Made by a program: the position numbers and the translations under genes. Under the pieces are notes generated by a model. The model was not told the DNA's origin and made no database searches. It saw only the letters and a list, made by a program, of their open reading frames with translations. This document shows positions 32,702 through 41,889 of a stretch of 64,000 nucleotides of DNA, piece by piece. The DNA lies in assembly GCA_026713545.1 (NCBI GenBank), contig JAPOOG010000034.1, positions 1 through 64,000 on the forward strand, read 5' to 3'. The DNA comes from Bryobacterales bacterium (GTDB taxonomy: Bacteria; Acidobacteriota; Terriglobia; Bryobacterales; UBA6623). Positions within the stretch are counted from its first letter, which is position 1. Each line of letters opens with the position of its first letter.

Positions 32702-33544
32702 ATGTCTGCCCCGGCATCTGTCAGGACGATCCAATGCGGCGGGCGCACTCTGTTGCTACATCGCACTCTGATCATGGGCGTCGTCAACGTGACGCCCGAT
32801 TCGTTTTCTGACGGCGGATTGTTTCTTGCTACAGAGTGTGCCGTCGAGCATGCGAAACACCTTGTCGAAGAGGGCGCCGACATTGTCGACGTGGGCGGAG
32901 AAAGCTCGCGGCCGGGCTCGGATCCAGTGACCGAGGAAGAGGAATTGAATAGGGTAGGGCCAGTGGTCACTGCCCTGGCGAAGAAACTGAATGTCCCAAT
33001 TTCAATCGATACCTACAAGCCCCGCACCGCGGACCGTTGCCTCGATCTCGGCGCAACCATGGTGAACGACATCACTGGATTGCGCTGTGCCGACATGCGA
33101 CAGGTAGTGGCCCGCCATGATGTTCCCGCGGTCATCATGCACATGAAAGGTGAGCCGAAAACCATGCAGGAAAACCCTTCGTATGGCGATGTCGTTTCGG
33201 ACGTGAAAGACTTTCTGTCGAGAAGGGCTCTTGCAGCGGAGCAGTCAGGGGTACGTCAGGTGGTCATCGATCCGGGAATCGGATTCGGCAAGACGGTTGC
33301 TCACAATATGACTCTGTTGCGCCGGCTCTCCGAGTTCAAGGAATTGCCGTATCCCGTGCTGATCGGCGTGTCCAGGAAGTCGTCGATCGGACAGATCACA
33401 GGCGCGCCGGTCGATGAGCGGCTACCCGGAACGCTGGCCGCTACGGCAATCGCCGTGCTAAACGGAGCAGATGTCGTCCGTGTTCACGACGTGAAGGAAT
33501 GCAGGCAGGCGGTGCAGATCGCAGAAGCGATCCGGAGTGCATGA
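32702..33544 (+). CDS. folP: Dihydropteroate synthase
   Basis: A 280-residue TIM-barrel enzyme joining p-aminobenzoate to dihydropterin pyrophosphate, the target of sulfonamides. Motifs in order: 'IMGVVNVTPDSFSDGG', 'DIVDVGGESSRPG', 'PISIDTYKP', 'VNDITGLR', 'VIMHMKG', 'DPGIGFGKT', 'IGVSRKSSIG' and 'RVHDV'. The ATG at 32702 fits; a longer frame overlaps the M81 gene. Its stop overlaps folB's ATG by four bases (33541-33544), so translation is coupled. All pterin and sulfonamide-site residues appear in place. Confidence 0.96.
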   Translation: MSAPASVRTIQCGGRTLLLHRTLIMGVVNVTPDSFSDGGLFLATECAVEHAKHLVEEGADIVDVGGESSRPGSDPVTEEEELNRVGPVVTALAKKLNVPISIDTYKPRTADRCLDLGATMVNDITGLRCADMRQVVARHDVPAVIMHMKGEPKTMQENPSYGDVVSDVKDFLSRRALAAEQSGVRQVVIDPGIGFGKTVAHNMTLLRRLSEFKELPYPVLIGVSRKSSIGQITGAPVDERLPGTLAATAIAVLNGADVVRVHDVKECRQAVQIAEAIRSA

Positions 33545-33903
33545 TGGATCGAATCCTTATCAGCAGGGCACGTCTGCCGGCATACATCGGCGTCTCCGAA
33601 GAAGAAAGAGCACAGTCTCAGGAACTAGTGTTCGACATCACGCTGACCTGCGAACTGCGGGAGGCGGGTCAAGGCGATGACCTTTCCAAGACGATTTGCT
33701 ATGCCGCGGTGGTTCAGCAGATCAAAACGATCCTGAGGCAGCCATTTCATCTGATCGAAGCCGTGGCGGAGACAGTTGCCGCGGACGTGCTTGCTGGCTT
33801 CCCTGTAGATTCGATAACCGTGCGGGTTGCCAAGCCAGGGGCCTTTTTGGACAAGTTCATCGAATACGCCGCCGTCGAAATCACCAGAAAGCGCGATGGC
33901 TGA
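33541..33903 (+). CDS. folB: Dihydroneopterin aldolase
   Basis: A 120-residue enzyme that cleaves 7,8-dihydroneopterin to 6-hydroxymethyl-dihydropterin and glycolaldehyde. It shows 'MDRILISRARLPAYIGVSEEERAQSQELVFDITL' with the substrate-side Glu of the FolB fold, 'DLSKTICYAAVVQQI', 'HLIEAVAETVAADVL' and 'VRVAKPGAF' with the catalytic Lys. Start overlaps the folP stop; ATGATG gives two possible starts (33541 or 33544). It overlaps folK by 8 bp. The length is typical. Confidence 0.94.
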   Translation: MMDRILISRARLPAYIGVSEEERAQSQELVFDITLTCELREAGQGDDLSKTICYAAVVQQIKTILRQPFHLIEAVAETVAADVLAGFPVDSITVRVAKPGAFLDKFIEYAAVEITRKRDG

Positions 33904-34393
33904 GACCTACATCGGGCTCGGCTCCAATCTCGGTGACCGCCTTCAGCATCTGTGCCGGGCGCTTGACCGACTCGATTCATCCTGTACGGTAAAGAAGGTC
34001 TCCTCTCTCTACGAGACGGAGCCAGTAGATGATGCCGGGCCCTACGAGTTTCTGAACGCCGTGGTCCTCGTAGAAACCTCACTCCCGCCACGAGAGTTGC
34101 TGTGCTTCCTCCACGAGATTGAAGATGAACGGGAGCGGGTCCGCCGGACCAGGAACGAGCCTCGCACCCTCGATCTCGACATTCTTCTCTACGATCAGTG
34201 GATCGTCAGAGAGCAAGACCTCGTGATCCCCCACCCGCGATTGCACCAGCGAAGATTTGTGCTTGAACCCTTAGCGGAGCTTTCGCCAAGTCTCCAACAT
34301 CCGATCCTCGGGGTCGCCGTCGGCAAACTTGAGGAGCTACTGCGGGTCGGAGGGACCGTCAAGCTAGTTGCTCAGCAGTGGTGGAAGCGATAG
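33896..34393 (+). CDS. folK: 2-amino-4-hydroxy-6-hydroxymethyldihydropteridine diphosphokinase
   Basis: A 165-residue HPPK that pyrophosphorylates 6-hydroxymethyl-dihydropterin with ATP before FolP. It has 'YIGLGSNLGDR', 'SSLYETEPV', 'YEFLNAVVLVETSLPP', 'RVRRTRNEPRTLDLDILLYD' with the two Mg-binding Asp residues, and 'IPHPRLHQRRFVLEPLAEL'. The ATG at 33896 overlaps folB by 8 bp. The order folP-folB-folK covers three consecutive steps. A stem-loop at 34549-34568 lies about 155 bp after the stop. Confidence 0.96.
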   Translation: MAETYIGLGSNLGDRLQHLCRALDRLDSSCTVKKVSSLYETEPVDDAGPYEFLNAVVLVETSLPPRELLCFLHEIEDERERVRRTRNEPRTLDLDILLYDQWIVREQDLVIPHPRLHQRRFVLEPLAELSPSLQHPILGVAVGKLEELLRVGGTVKLVAQQWWKR

Positions 34394-34921
34394 CAGCCCG
34401 TTCTGGGATCAGAACACTTTGCCACGATCTCGCCGGGGGGCAACGCCAGGCAGTTGATTGTTCAGAATGATACCAATCTTCGGTCAGGGTCCTTGGTCTC
34501 AATTCCGTCTGACGGTAATGATTTATTGGGGTATTGAACCAGCTTGACCCAGCCTATTCTGAGGCTGGCCTGTCTCTTTCAGTGCGCCAGGTAGCGGCAC
34601 CTTCTTCCAGAGAGCGCATATCCCCCAAGAACGACCGCTTCGATTTGCAGCAACCAAGGTGGTTCAGAAAGATAACGACATGGTCGTAAGCACGCTGGTG
34701 ACAAACTGCCAAAGCGGACGGAGCAGCGACCATGTGGGCTGCTCGGCAGGGAAACTTCGAGCCTCGATGGAACGGATTCGGACAAGCCAGACGTTGATCC
34801 CCGCGAATGCGAAGGATGAACTCCGGCAACGGTTCCCCACGTTGTACGAAGAGGTATAGCGTTACGGCCGTCGCTTCATACAAAAAGAATACCCGCTTGG
34901 TCCGACGCCACGTGTCGGTTT
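34394..34921. other. Gene-poor intergenic region with a stem-loop
   Basis: No firm gene in 528 bases. A stem-loop CCAGCCT/AGGCTGG with a 6-base loop sits at 34549-34568, followed by a pyrimidine-rich but not T-only tract; it may end the fol transcript. A 66-codon plus-strand frame at 34659-34859 ('KDNDMVVSTLVTNCQSG') stays open upstream, but without ribosome site or known family I do not call it; it could be a gene remnant. Confidence 0.4.
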
Positions 34922-36373
34922 TCAGGCGGTGTTCGAATCGGTGCTCCCGGTCAGTTGGACACCATCGACGCCCATCTGCTCAATTTCAGAAAAGTAGACC
35001 TTTCGCTCTTCGTCCATGCAGTGGTTGGCGAGAATCACGGCAACCGAGTCCTGCAACCCCACTTCGACATCGGCCTTGGGCTTGCCGCCGTCGCGGACAG
35101 CGAGGAGGAAGCTCTCGAGTTCCTTGTACTCAGGGTCGCGATCTTCCTTCAGAGCCATGATGCCCTTGTTGTAGAGCCACCGCTTGGCAAACTCGACTTC
35201 CTTTTCGATGAAACCAACGTCGCCCGAATTGAGATCCTGCGCGCCCGGGATAATCGGCAGGCCTTCGCCCTGCTCGACCATGTCAGCTACCGTGGCTCCG
35301 GCGATCCAGGCTTCTTCGGCCTCCTTCTGTTCGCCCATTTTCTCGCGCATGGGGTCGCGGAACCACATGCCTTCTCCGCCCGGGATGAGAGTAATCTCGA
35401 TCGCACCGTCTGTACCCATGATGATCTCGCGGCAGCCGTCGCCGGGAGTGCGGCGGCCCTGGATGTGACGGTTGGTCATGATCGAGCTGTACTGGAGTTT
35501 TTCGCCCTCGGGGTATGTAAAGATGAGGGAAATGTTGTCGTATATATCGCGACCATCTTTCCAATAGTCAATTCCGCCGACTCCCATCACTGACTTTGGC
35601 TTTGAGCCGATCAGCCAGTCTGCGACATCGACTTGGTGTGACATCAGTTCAGCGCAGAGTCCGCCGGAATACTTACGGTACATACGCCAGTTAATCTGTT
35701 CTTCGCGGCTCGGATCTTTTACACCGCGCCGCCAGCTCTTGTTGCGGTGCCACTGAGCCTGGACATGCGTGATCTTTCCGATCACGCCCTTGTCGATCAT
35801 CTCCTTGGCCGTGCGGTAGAAGGAGCTGTAGCGCCGTTGCAGCCCGACCTGAATCACCTGATTCGGGCGCTCTTCATGAAGCTCTCGAACAGCGTGCACT
35901 TCTTCCGGTTTGAAGACAAGAGATTTCTCGCAGAAGACATGCTTGCCTGCTTCGAGCGCGTCCCTCATGACAGGGAAATGCATGAAGAGCGGGGTCGTGA
36001 TGAAGACGGCTTCAAGGTCCTTCTGTTCGAGGAGCTTGCGGTAATCAGTGTAGGAATTTGGTTTGCCATCGAAGAGATCGACGGCCTTCTGCAGATTGGG
36101 CTCGTAGATGTCACATATGCCGACGCAATTTCCGATCTCGATGTGCTGCAAGTGCCGTTTCAACAGTCGGAACCCGCGGCTGCCGGGACCGATAAAACCA
36201 TAGTTGACCTGCATGCCAGCGGCTTTTGCGGTGCGTACGAGTGGAGCACCCTTCGCCTCGGGAAGGATTGCTGCTGCGCTCGCTGCACCGGCCGCGTGCA
36301 CAAAGTGGCGACGGTTTACACCATTGTTCTTTCCGCTGTGATCCGGGGAGTGCTGCTTTTCGAAATCGGCCAT
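34922..36373 (-). CDS. Gfo/Idh/MocA family oxidoreductase with Tat leader
   Basis: A 483-residue NAD(P)-dependent sugar-type oxidoreductase. The N-terminus has a longer n-region then 'NRRHFVHAAGAASAAAILPEAKGA', a twin-arginine leader, so it is exported with cofactor bound. The Rossmann motif is 'VNYGFIGPGSRG' and the family signature Glu-Lys is in 'AGKHVFCEKSLVFKPEE' (catalytic Lys). The C-terminal domain has 'GLCAELMSHQVDVADWLIG', where the His would assist catalysis. AGAGGG lies well before ATG 36373. Such exported members (including glycosidase-like ones) are frequent in Acidobacteria, Planctomycetes and Bacteroidetes; substrate unknown. Confidence 0.92.
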   Translation of the reverse strand: MADFEKQHSPDHSGKNNGVNRRHFVHAAGAASAAAILPEAKGAPLVRTAKAAGMQVNYGFIGPGSRGFRLLKRHLQHIEIGNCVGICDIYEPNLQKAVDLFDGKPNSYTDYRKLLEQKDLEAVFITTPLFMHFPVMRDALEAGKHVFCEKSLVFKPEEVHAVRELHEERPNQVIQVGLQRRYSSFYRTAKEMIDKGVIGKITHVQAQWHRNKSWRRGVKDPSREEQINWRMYRKYSGGLCAELMSHQVDVADWLIGSKPKSVMGVGGIDYWKDGRDIYDNISLIFTYPEGEKLQYSSIMTNRHIQGRRTPGDGCREIIMGTDGAIEITLIPGGEGMWFRDPMREKMGEQKEAEEAWIAGATVADMVEQGEGLPIIPGAQDLNSGDVGFIEKEVEFAKRWLYNKGIMALKEDRDPEYKELESFLLAVRDGGKPKADVEVGLQDSVAVILANHCMDEERKVYFSEIEQMGVDGVQLTGSTDSNTA

Positions 36374-36523
36374 GGAAGCCCTCTAAATCGGGAGAATGCG
36401 AGCAATTAAGCCCTGGGGTCATTCTAACGTACTTTGTTCAACCACCTGTCGGTTGTCATGGTTTCATGGAGTGAACAGCATCGGGCCAGACGGCGCTAGC
36501 CCGTTCGCCGGAACAGAAGTCCT

Positions 36524-37282
36524 TTATTCTTCGGTGATGATGCGGGTGATGAGTTGGGGCGGCGTGAGATCGAAGATTTGTGCGGCGAACGGTTTGTCGG
36601 ACTCAGGGAATGCGCCTAGTGGTCCGTCAACGCACTTCAGGCTGTGACCAGCTGCGTAGAGAGGCTTGTCGAACTGACGGCAGCACAGCGCGAGAGGCAA
36701 CGTCCCTACCTTGTGATAGATGGCCCCCGAGATGTCGAACGTGTCGATACCGACGAGAGCGCAATCCACCTGCGGAACGACGTTGCCGATCATGGCGTCG
36801 GGGATCAATTGAATGCGCACACCGACATCTTTGAGCTGTTTCTCAACGGCTTGGGCCATAGACCGTCCTTCCATCCCTGGGAGCGATTCCATGACGAAGA
36901 CGTTTGCCGCCCGGAGGGAAATGAGTGCGTGCCGTACGGTGGAGCTGTTGCTGAGTGTAATGATCGTTGCGGCAGGTGCGATGAGTGCCTTCAGATGTGC
37001 CGCGATGCGTTGATTTCCCCCTCGTAACGATTGCTCCAGGTCTTCGAGTCGTCTGCAGGCAGTCCGCGGATCCTGAAGCAAGAGACGGCCAACGTTGCGA
37101 ACGGCAGCTATGGCGGGATGCATCCTTTGGAGTTGCGCAGCGAGGACGTGTAGATCCATGCCGGCCTGCATCCAGGCTCCCGCCAGGTCGATGGCTTCGA
37201 GCGCCAAGTCCAGTGCGCCGGAAGTGTGATTGCAGCGGAGGTGCTCGACCTGTTTATTGAGCGCGCTGCCGGACGGATGCAT
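36524..37282 (-). CDS. IF-2B alpha/beta/delta family protein (sugar-phosphate isomerase-like)
   Basis: A 252-residue member of the eIF-2B/MTNA/ribose-1,5-bisphosphate-isomerase superfamily. The C-terminal Rossmann-like half shows 'AATIITLSNSSTVRHALI', 'FVMESLPGMEGRSMA', 'IQLIPDAMIGNVVPQVDCALVGID' and 'GAIYHKVGTLPLALCCRQFDKPLYAAGHSLK'. In isomerases the segment G-X-NK-GT carries Asn; here it is 'YHKVGT', with His in that place. In bacteria such proteins act on phosphorylated pentoses rather than in translation. It is 20 bp downstream of a small secreted-protein gene, probably one transcript. The substrate cannot be told. Confidence 0.78.
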   Translation of the reverse strand: MHPSGSALNKQVEHLRCNHTSGALDLALEAIDLAGAWMQAGMDLHVLAAQLQRMHPAIAAVRNVGRLLLQDPRTACRRLEDLEQSLRGGNQRIAAHLKALIAPAATIITLSNSSTVRHALISLRAANVFVMESLPGMEGRSMAQAVEKQLKDVGVRIQLIPDAMIGNVVPQVDCALVGIDTFDISGAIYHKVGTLPLALCCRQFDKPLYAAGHSLKCVDGPLGAFPESDKPFAAQIFDLTPPQLITRIITEE

Positions 37283-37302
37283 CCGATCTGACCCGACCGG
37301 AG

Positions 37303-37632
37303 CTACTGTGTCTCGACGGATTCGACACGGATCATGCCACCCTTCATCTCGCCAGTGACCTTGACTAGCAATTCATCCTGCTTACCCGTTCGCTCGAGTT
37401 CATGCAGTGCCTTGATGTTGCCTGTCTCGTCGAACTTGATGTACTTGCCTTCTTGGGTGACGAGCCCGAATCCGCTTTGCTTGCAACGCTTCATGCACTC
37501 GGTAGTGTGCGATGAAGCCTTGTCGAGACGGCTGGCAGCGCACATAGTGTCCATGAGATAGCCGGTCCATTCGCCGGCGAAGAGCGGAGTCGCCGAAAGT
37601 AGCATTGGGATTAGCAGTGATGACATTCTCAT
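37303..37632 (-). CDS. Small secreted protein, DUF5818-like
   Basis: A 109-residue protein with signal peptide ('MRMSSLLIPMLLSATPLFAG') and a mature part of about 90 residues. The arrangement 'WTGYLMDTMCAASR' then 'HTTECMKRCKQSGFGLVTQEGKYIKFDE' and 'VKVTGEMKGGMIRVESVE' matches a family of small acidobacterial secreted proteins (DUF5818-like) with three conserved Cys, here in 'DTMCA', 'TECMKRC'. A disulfide or metal site is possible. AAGGAG precedes the ATG. No function is known. Confidence 0.7.
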   Translation of the reverse strand: MRMSSLLIPMLLSATPLFAGEWTGYLMDTMCAASRLDKASSHTTECMKRCKQSGFGLVTQEGKYIKFDETGNIKALHELERTGKQDELLVKVTGEMKGGMIRVESVETQ

Positions 37633-37701
37633 CGCAGGATGCTCCTTACGTGGAAAGTATCTCTAGCATAGACCAAGCAGATCAACGGTTCCACTGACAG
37701 G

Positions 37702-37713
37702 CTTGCCGGCAAG
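37702..37713. repeat. CTTGCCGGCAAG palindrome upstream of the small secreted protein gene
   Basis: A perfect 12-bp palindrome in the 252-bp gap between serA and the DUF5818-like gene. The same 12-mer is at the centre of the nested hairpin at 47281-47320, and both sit between ACAG/GCAG-type flanks. Otherwise the gap shows nothing. Confidence 0.45.
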
Positions 37714-37884
37714 GGCAGAGAATCGCCCGGGAAGGCTGTGGGAAAAGAAGCGGCTGGTGGACAAACCGGAGTGGAGGTAAAACCACTGAAGATCGTCCTG
37801 GCCCCGAGACCAAGCACATGCTTACCGTAAAACGCCAAGAAGAAAATCAGCCAGCAAAGACCTCACTGGTTTCTCTGGTTGGTC

Positions 37885-39522
37885 CTACTCCGGGAGTTCG
37901 ATAGTCTGGGCGTACCGGACGGCTTCGAGTCTGAGCAGCTTCTGCAGCACAGTAGTGGGCAGCGGTTCGTCGATGCGGACAACAGCCACGGCAATGGCTC
38001 GCTGGTCGGCAGATCGATGATTCTCCTCTCGGCCCAGGGAGAAGTCGGCGATGTTGATCTGGTTCTCGCCGAGCAGAGTACCCATCCGGCCGATGACACC
38101 TGGCACGTCGATGTTCTTCGTGAAGATCATGTGTCCAATCAGGCGCGTCTCAACATAGATACCGTCGACTCTGATCAACCGCGGCGAGCCATCGGCGAAA
38201 ACAGCACCTTCGGCGGTATGCCGCCCCTCGTCGGTTTGCACGACAATCGTCAGCGAGTCGCTACCGTAGCTGCGTCCGTGGCGGCTTTCGCTGATGGAGA
38301 GGCCACGTTTCTCGGCGATGCGGTTGGCATTAATGAGATTGGGGGGCTGCGACAAATGGTGCTTCAGGATGCCCGCAAGAGCTGCGTTGCGAACCAGCCC
38401 GGAACTAGTTTTTCCGAGATTGCCCGAGTAGATGAGCGTGATGTGGCCGGGACGCCCTGACGCGATCTGCGCCGCGAACGAGCCCAGGCGTTCGGCAAGA
38501 TCCAGGTCGGGACGGATACGCTCATACTGCTCGGCGTTGATCGACGGCATGTTGACCGCGTTGAGGACGACGCCGCTCCTGAGGTAGTCACGGACCTGCT
38601 CGGCGATGCGAATGCCGACGGTTTCCTGCGCTTCCTCCGTTGAGCCGCCGATGTGAGGCGTCGCGATCACGTTCGCTTCGGAGAATAACGGCGAGTCCGG
38701 GGGCGGAGGCTCCTGCGGGAATACGTCGAGGGCCGCCGCTGCGACTTTGCCACTCGTCATAGCTCCCTGCAATGCTTCGGCGTCGATCAGCTCGCCGCGG
38801 GCGCAGTTGATGATACGGACTCCGTTCTTCAGTTTGGCAAAAGTCTCTTGGTTGAAAAGATTGCGTGTCTTCTCGTTGAGAGAGAGATGCAGGCTGACGT
38901 AATCGCTCTTCGCATAGAGCTCATCGAGACTCACCATCTCAACCCCCCGGTCTCGTGCCAGATCTGCGCTGATGAAGGGATCATGGGCGAGCAACCTCAT
39001 GCCGAACGGCCGGGCGCGCCGGGCGACCAGCAGGCCGATGTTGCCAAGCCCGATTATCCCGAGCGTCTTGCCACTCAATTCAGTGCCGAGAAACTTCTTT
39101 TTCTCCCATTTGCCGGATTTGGTGGAATCAGACGCTGCCGGGATGGAGCGAGCGGAGGCAAGCATCAATGCCAGAGTGTGTTCGGCAACGGAGATAGCGT
39201 TTCCACCAGGGGTGTTCATCACAAGTACACCAGCGGCAGTAGCGGCATCGACATCGACGTTGTCGATGCCGACGCCAGCGCGTCCGATGACCCTTAGTTT
39301 GGGCGCCCGCTGCAGCATCTCGGCGGTCACCCGCGCACCGCTGCGAATCAATAGTGCATGAGCTTCGGGCAGATGCGCGTGGAACTCATTGGGGTTTGAG
39401 GCCGTGACGTTCCATCCCGGTTCGGCGCGCAAGACTTCCAGAGCAGTAGGAGCAACGGCATCAGCGATCAGGATGTTCAAAGCGGGTTTCCGAAACGGAG
39501 TCGTGGTGATGCCCAGATCCAT
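37885..39522 (-). CDS. serA: D-3-phosphoglycerate dehydrogenase
   Basis: A 545-residue long-type PGDH, first step of serine synthesis. The substrate domain has 'IRSGARVTAEML', the NAD domain 'LGIIGLGNIGLLVARRARPFGM', catalytic residues in 'IINCARGELID' (Arg), 'VFPQEPPP' (Glu) and 'VIATPHIGGSTEEAQ' (His). After about residue 320 come the allosteric-substrate-binding (ASB) domain and a C-terminal ACT domain ('HMIFTKNIDVPGVIGRMGTLLGENQINIADFSLGRE') for serine feedback. It lies 107 bp downstream of the EF-G-like gene. The length matches the Mycobacterium-type enzyme. Confidence 0.96.
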   Translation of the reverse strand: MDLGITTTPFRKPALNILIADAVAPTALEVLRAEPGWNVTASNPNEFHAHLPEAHALLIRSGARVTAEMLQRAPKLRVIGRAGVGIDNVDVDAATAAGVLVMNTPGGNAISVAEHTLALMLASARSIPAASDSTKSGKWEKKKFLGTELSGKTLGIIGLGNIGLLVARRARPFGMRLLAHDPFISADLARDRGVEMVSLDELYAKSDYVSLHLSLNEKTRNLFNQETFAKLKNGVRIINCARGELIDAEALQGAMTSGKVAAAALDVFPQEPPPPDSPLFSEANVIATPHIGGSTEEAQETVGIRIAEQVRDYLRSGVVLNAVNMPSINAEQYERIRPDLDLAERLGSFAAQIASGRPGHITLIYSGNLGKTSSGLVRNAALAGILKHHLSQPPNLINANRIAEKRGLSISESRHGRSYGSDSLTIVVQTDEGRHTAEGAVFADGSPRLIRVDGIYVETRLIGHMIFTKNIDVPGVIGRMGTLLGENQINIADFSLGREENHRSADQRAIAVAVVRIDEPLPTTVLQKLLRLEAVRYAQTIELPE

Positions 39523-39629
39523 TCACAAGGCGTCCGAGCGTGCTCCGCGAGTTGTGTCCGCGGCTGTTGTCAGCCCTGCAAGTCCTCAGTGTAGCGGGAG
39601 CGCCACGCAGTCCCCACCCGTAGGATTCG

Positions 39630-41717
39630 TTAGTCTTCGTCTTCTTCAGCTCCGCCGCGTTCGGCCTTGGCGGCAGCGATGATCTTGCTGGCAAGTTGGC
39701 TGGGCACGAAATCGTAGTGACCTGTTTCCATGGTGAACGAGCCGCGGCCTTGGGTCATCGAGGTGAGGTCGTTGGCGTAGGTGAGCATCTCAGCCATAGG
39801 TACTTCGGCGCGAACGATCTGGTTTCCGCCGCGCGTCTCCATACCTTGAATGCGGCCCCGGCGTCCGTTAAGGTCTCCCATCAGGTCACCTGCGCAGTCC
39901 ATCGGCGCGACGACCTCGACTTTCATAATCGGCTCGAGCAAGGCAGGTTTAGCCTTCTCCATCGCCTCACGGAATGCTTTACGGCCGGCGAGCTTGAAGG
40001 CCAACTCCGAGGAGTCGACTTCGTGATAGGAGCCGTCGTACAAGACGACCTTGAAATCGACGACCGGATATCCGGCCAGGAAACCTTTCTCGGCTGCTTC
40101 GAGGATGCCTTTCTCAACAGCAGGGATGTAGGTCTTCGGGATGGAGCCGCCGAAGATCTCGTTTGAGAACTCAAAACTCTTACCGCGTTCGAGCGGCCCC
40201 ACTTTGATTTTGCAGTCGCCGAACTGCCCGTGGCCGCCAGTCTGCTTCTTGTGCCTGCCCTGGACATCGGCACTGCTGCGGATCGTCTCGCGATAAGGGA
40301 TCTTCGGCGCATGAAGCTCGACCTCGACCTGATAGCGCTTCTTCAGTTTGCTGACGACGATTTCCAAGTGCTGCTGTCCATTGCCGGCGAGCAGAAACTC
40401 TTTGGTCTGAGGATCGCGGTAGAAGTTAAGCGAGGGATCTTCCTCGAGGATTCGATGTATCGATGTGCCGAGGCGGTCTTCATCGTTGCGAGTCTTCGGT
40501 TCAATCGCGTAGGCGATAGCGGGTACCGGCATCACCGCTTTCGGATAGGCAATCGGATGGGCCTTGTCGCCAAGCGTGTCACCCGTCAGGGTGTTCTTGA
40601 GCTTCGCGACGGCGGCCAGATCACCGGCGTGGACCGCAGAGACGGGCTTGAGTTCCTTGCCAAAGACGAGGCTGATGCGCGAGAAACGCTCTGAAGATCC
40701 GCGGTCGTAGTTGTAAACGTTGTCGTCGTTCTGCAGAACGCCGGAAACGACTTTGAAGTAGCTGACGCGCCCGGCGAAGGCGTCCGCAACGGTCTTGTAT
40801 ACGAACATCGACTGAGGTTCACCATCGGAAACAGACCGGCTTGCATCCCCTTCAGCCTTGCATACGCCGCGCGCAGTGGGAGCAGGCGCGAAGGCTCGCA
40901 GGAAATCGAGCACCGTGTCGGATCCGATGTTGTGAACCGCCGAGGCGCAGACGACGGGGAAGATCTGTTGCTCGGAAATACCCTTGATCAGACCGGAGCG
41001 TATCTTTTCCGGGGGCAGGGTCATGTTCTCGAGGTACTCGTTCAGGAGATCGTCATCGCATTCGGCAACGGCTTCCATCAGACTTTCGCGAGCCGATTCG
41101 ACGTCGGAAGCCAGATCGGCCGGTATGTCCGTCTCTCTTCCCTTGCCTCCTCCATCCTTTTCATAGGTGTAAGCTTTCTCGTTGATCAGGTCCACGACAC
41201 CTTGGAAGTTCTTCTCCAAGCCGATCGGCAGGTGCACTGCCACGGCCTTGCGGTCGAGCACTTCTTGAATGTTCTCCAGAGTTTGACTGAAGTCGGCCCG
41301 CTCTTTGTCAAGCTTGTTGACCAGAAGAATCCGGCTGAGACCATAGTCGTCGGCAAAGTCCCATACCTTTTCGGTCTGAACCCCGACGCCTGATACGCCG
41401 TCTATTACGACCAGCGCCGTGTCCGCAGCTAGAAGGACTCCTTTTGCGTCGTTGATGAAGATGTTGTAACCCGGCGTGTCGACGAAATTGATCTTGATCT
41501 TGTTCCACTCCAAGTAGGCTAACGACGAGGTGATAGTAACTTTGCGGTTTACCTCCTCCTCGTCGAAGTCGGTGATTGTATTGCCTTCATCGACCTTCGT
41601 GAAACGATTCGTCGATCCCGCCGTATAAAGAAAAGCTGCAAGTGCGCTTGTCTTTCCGCAGTCTCCGTGCCCGACGATGCCAATATTGCGAACATCGTCT
41701 CCCTGGTAAACTTTCAT
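39630..41717 (-). CDS. fusA: Elongation factor G-like GTPase
   Basis: A 695-residue translational GTPase with all five EF-G domains. G1 'GHGDCGKTS' (residues 16-24), G3 'DTPGY' (80-84), G4 'NKLD' (134-137) and G5 'CASA'. Canonical EF-G has DTPGH, whose His activates water; here it is Tyr, and G1 differs from GHIDAGKTT, both typical of the EF-G-like (FusA2) paralog group. Domain IV ('HKKQTGGHGQFGDCKIKVGPL', 'FEFSNEIFGGSIPKTYIPAVEKGI') is complete, with an acidic tail 'GGAEEDED'. It is likely a paralog rather than the sole EF-G; no rpsL-rpsG genes accompany it. It lies 172 bp downstream of atpC. Confidence 0.88.
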   Translation of the reverse strand: MKVYQGDDVRNIGIVGHGDCGKTSALAAFLYTAGSTNRFTKVDEGNTITDFDEEEVNRKVTITSSLAYLEWNKIKINFVDTPGYNIFINDAKGVLLAADTALVVIDGVSGVGVQTEKVWDFADDYGLSRILLVNKLDKERADFSQTLENIQEVLDRKAVAVHLPIGLEKNFQGVVDLINEKAYTYEKDGGGKGRETDIPADLASDVESARESLMEAVAECDDDLLNEYLENMTLPPEKIRSGLIKGISEQQIFPVVCASAVHNIGSDTVLDFLRAFAPAPTARGVCKAEGDASRSVSDGEPQSMFVYKTVADAFAGRVSYFKVVSGVLQNDDNVYNYDRGSSERFSRISLVFGKELKPVSAVHAGDLAAVAKLKNTLTGDTLGDKAHPIAYPKAVMPVPAIAYAIEPKTRNDEDRLGTSIHRILEEDPSLNFYRDPQTKEFLLAGNGQQHLEIVVSKLKKRYQVEVELHAPKIPYRETIRSSADVQGRHKKQTGGHGQFGDCKIKVGPLERGKSFEFSNEIFGGSIPKTYIPAVEKGILEAAEKGFLAGYPVVDFKVVLYDGSYHEVDSSELAFKLAGRKAFREAMEKAKPALLEPIMKVEVVAPMDCAGDLMGDLNGRRGRIQGMETRGGNQIVRAEVPMAEMLTYANDLTSMTQGRGSFTMETGHYDFVPSQLASKIIAAAKAERGGAEEDED

Positions 41718-41889
41718 GCCTTAATCCCCATTCCCTGTTGGAGCACATCGTTGCGAGCAAAGAGCAGGATTTCCTGCCGAACCTCCTGAAGGCCTGCACC
41801 CATGTCAAACTTTCCTAGTCTAGCGGTTGCCGAATCGAGCGATGGCCCTGCAGAAACTGGCAGGACGAACCCGAGCGGGGAGGATTCGA

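Noticed and set aside
34554-34883. 109-codon minus-strand frame
   Set aside because: No ribosome site or family, and it opposes the equally weak frame at 34659-34859; treated as intergenic.
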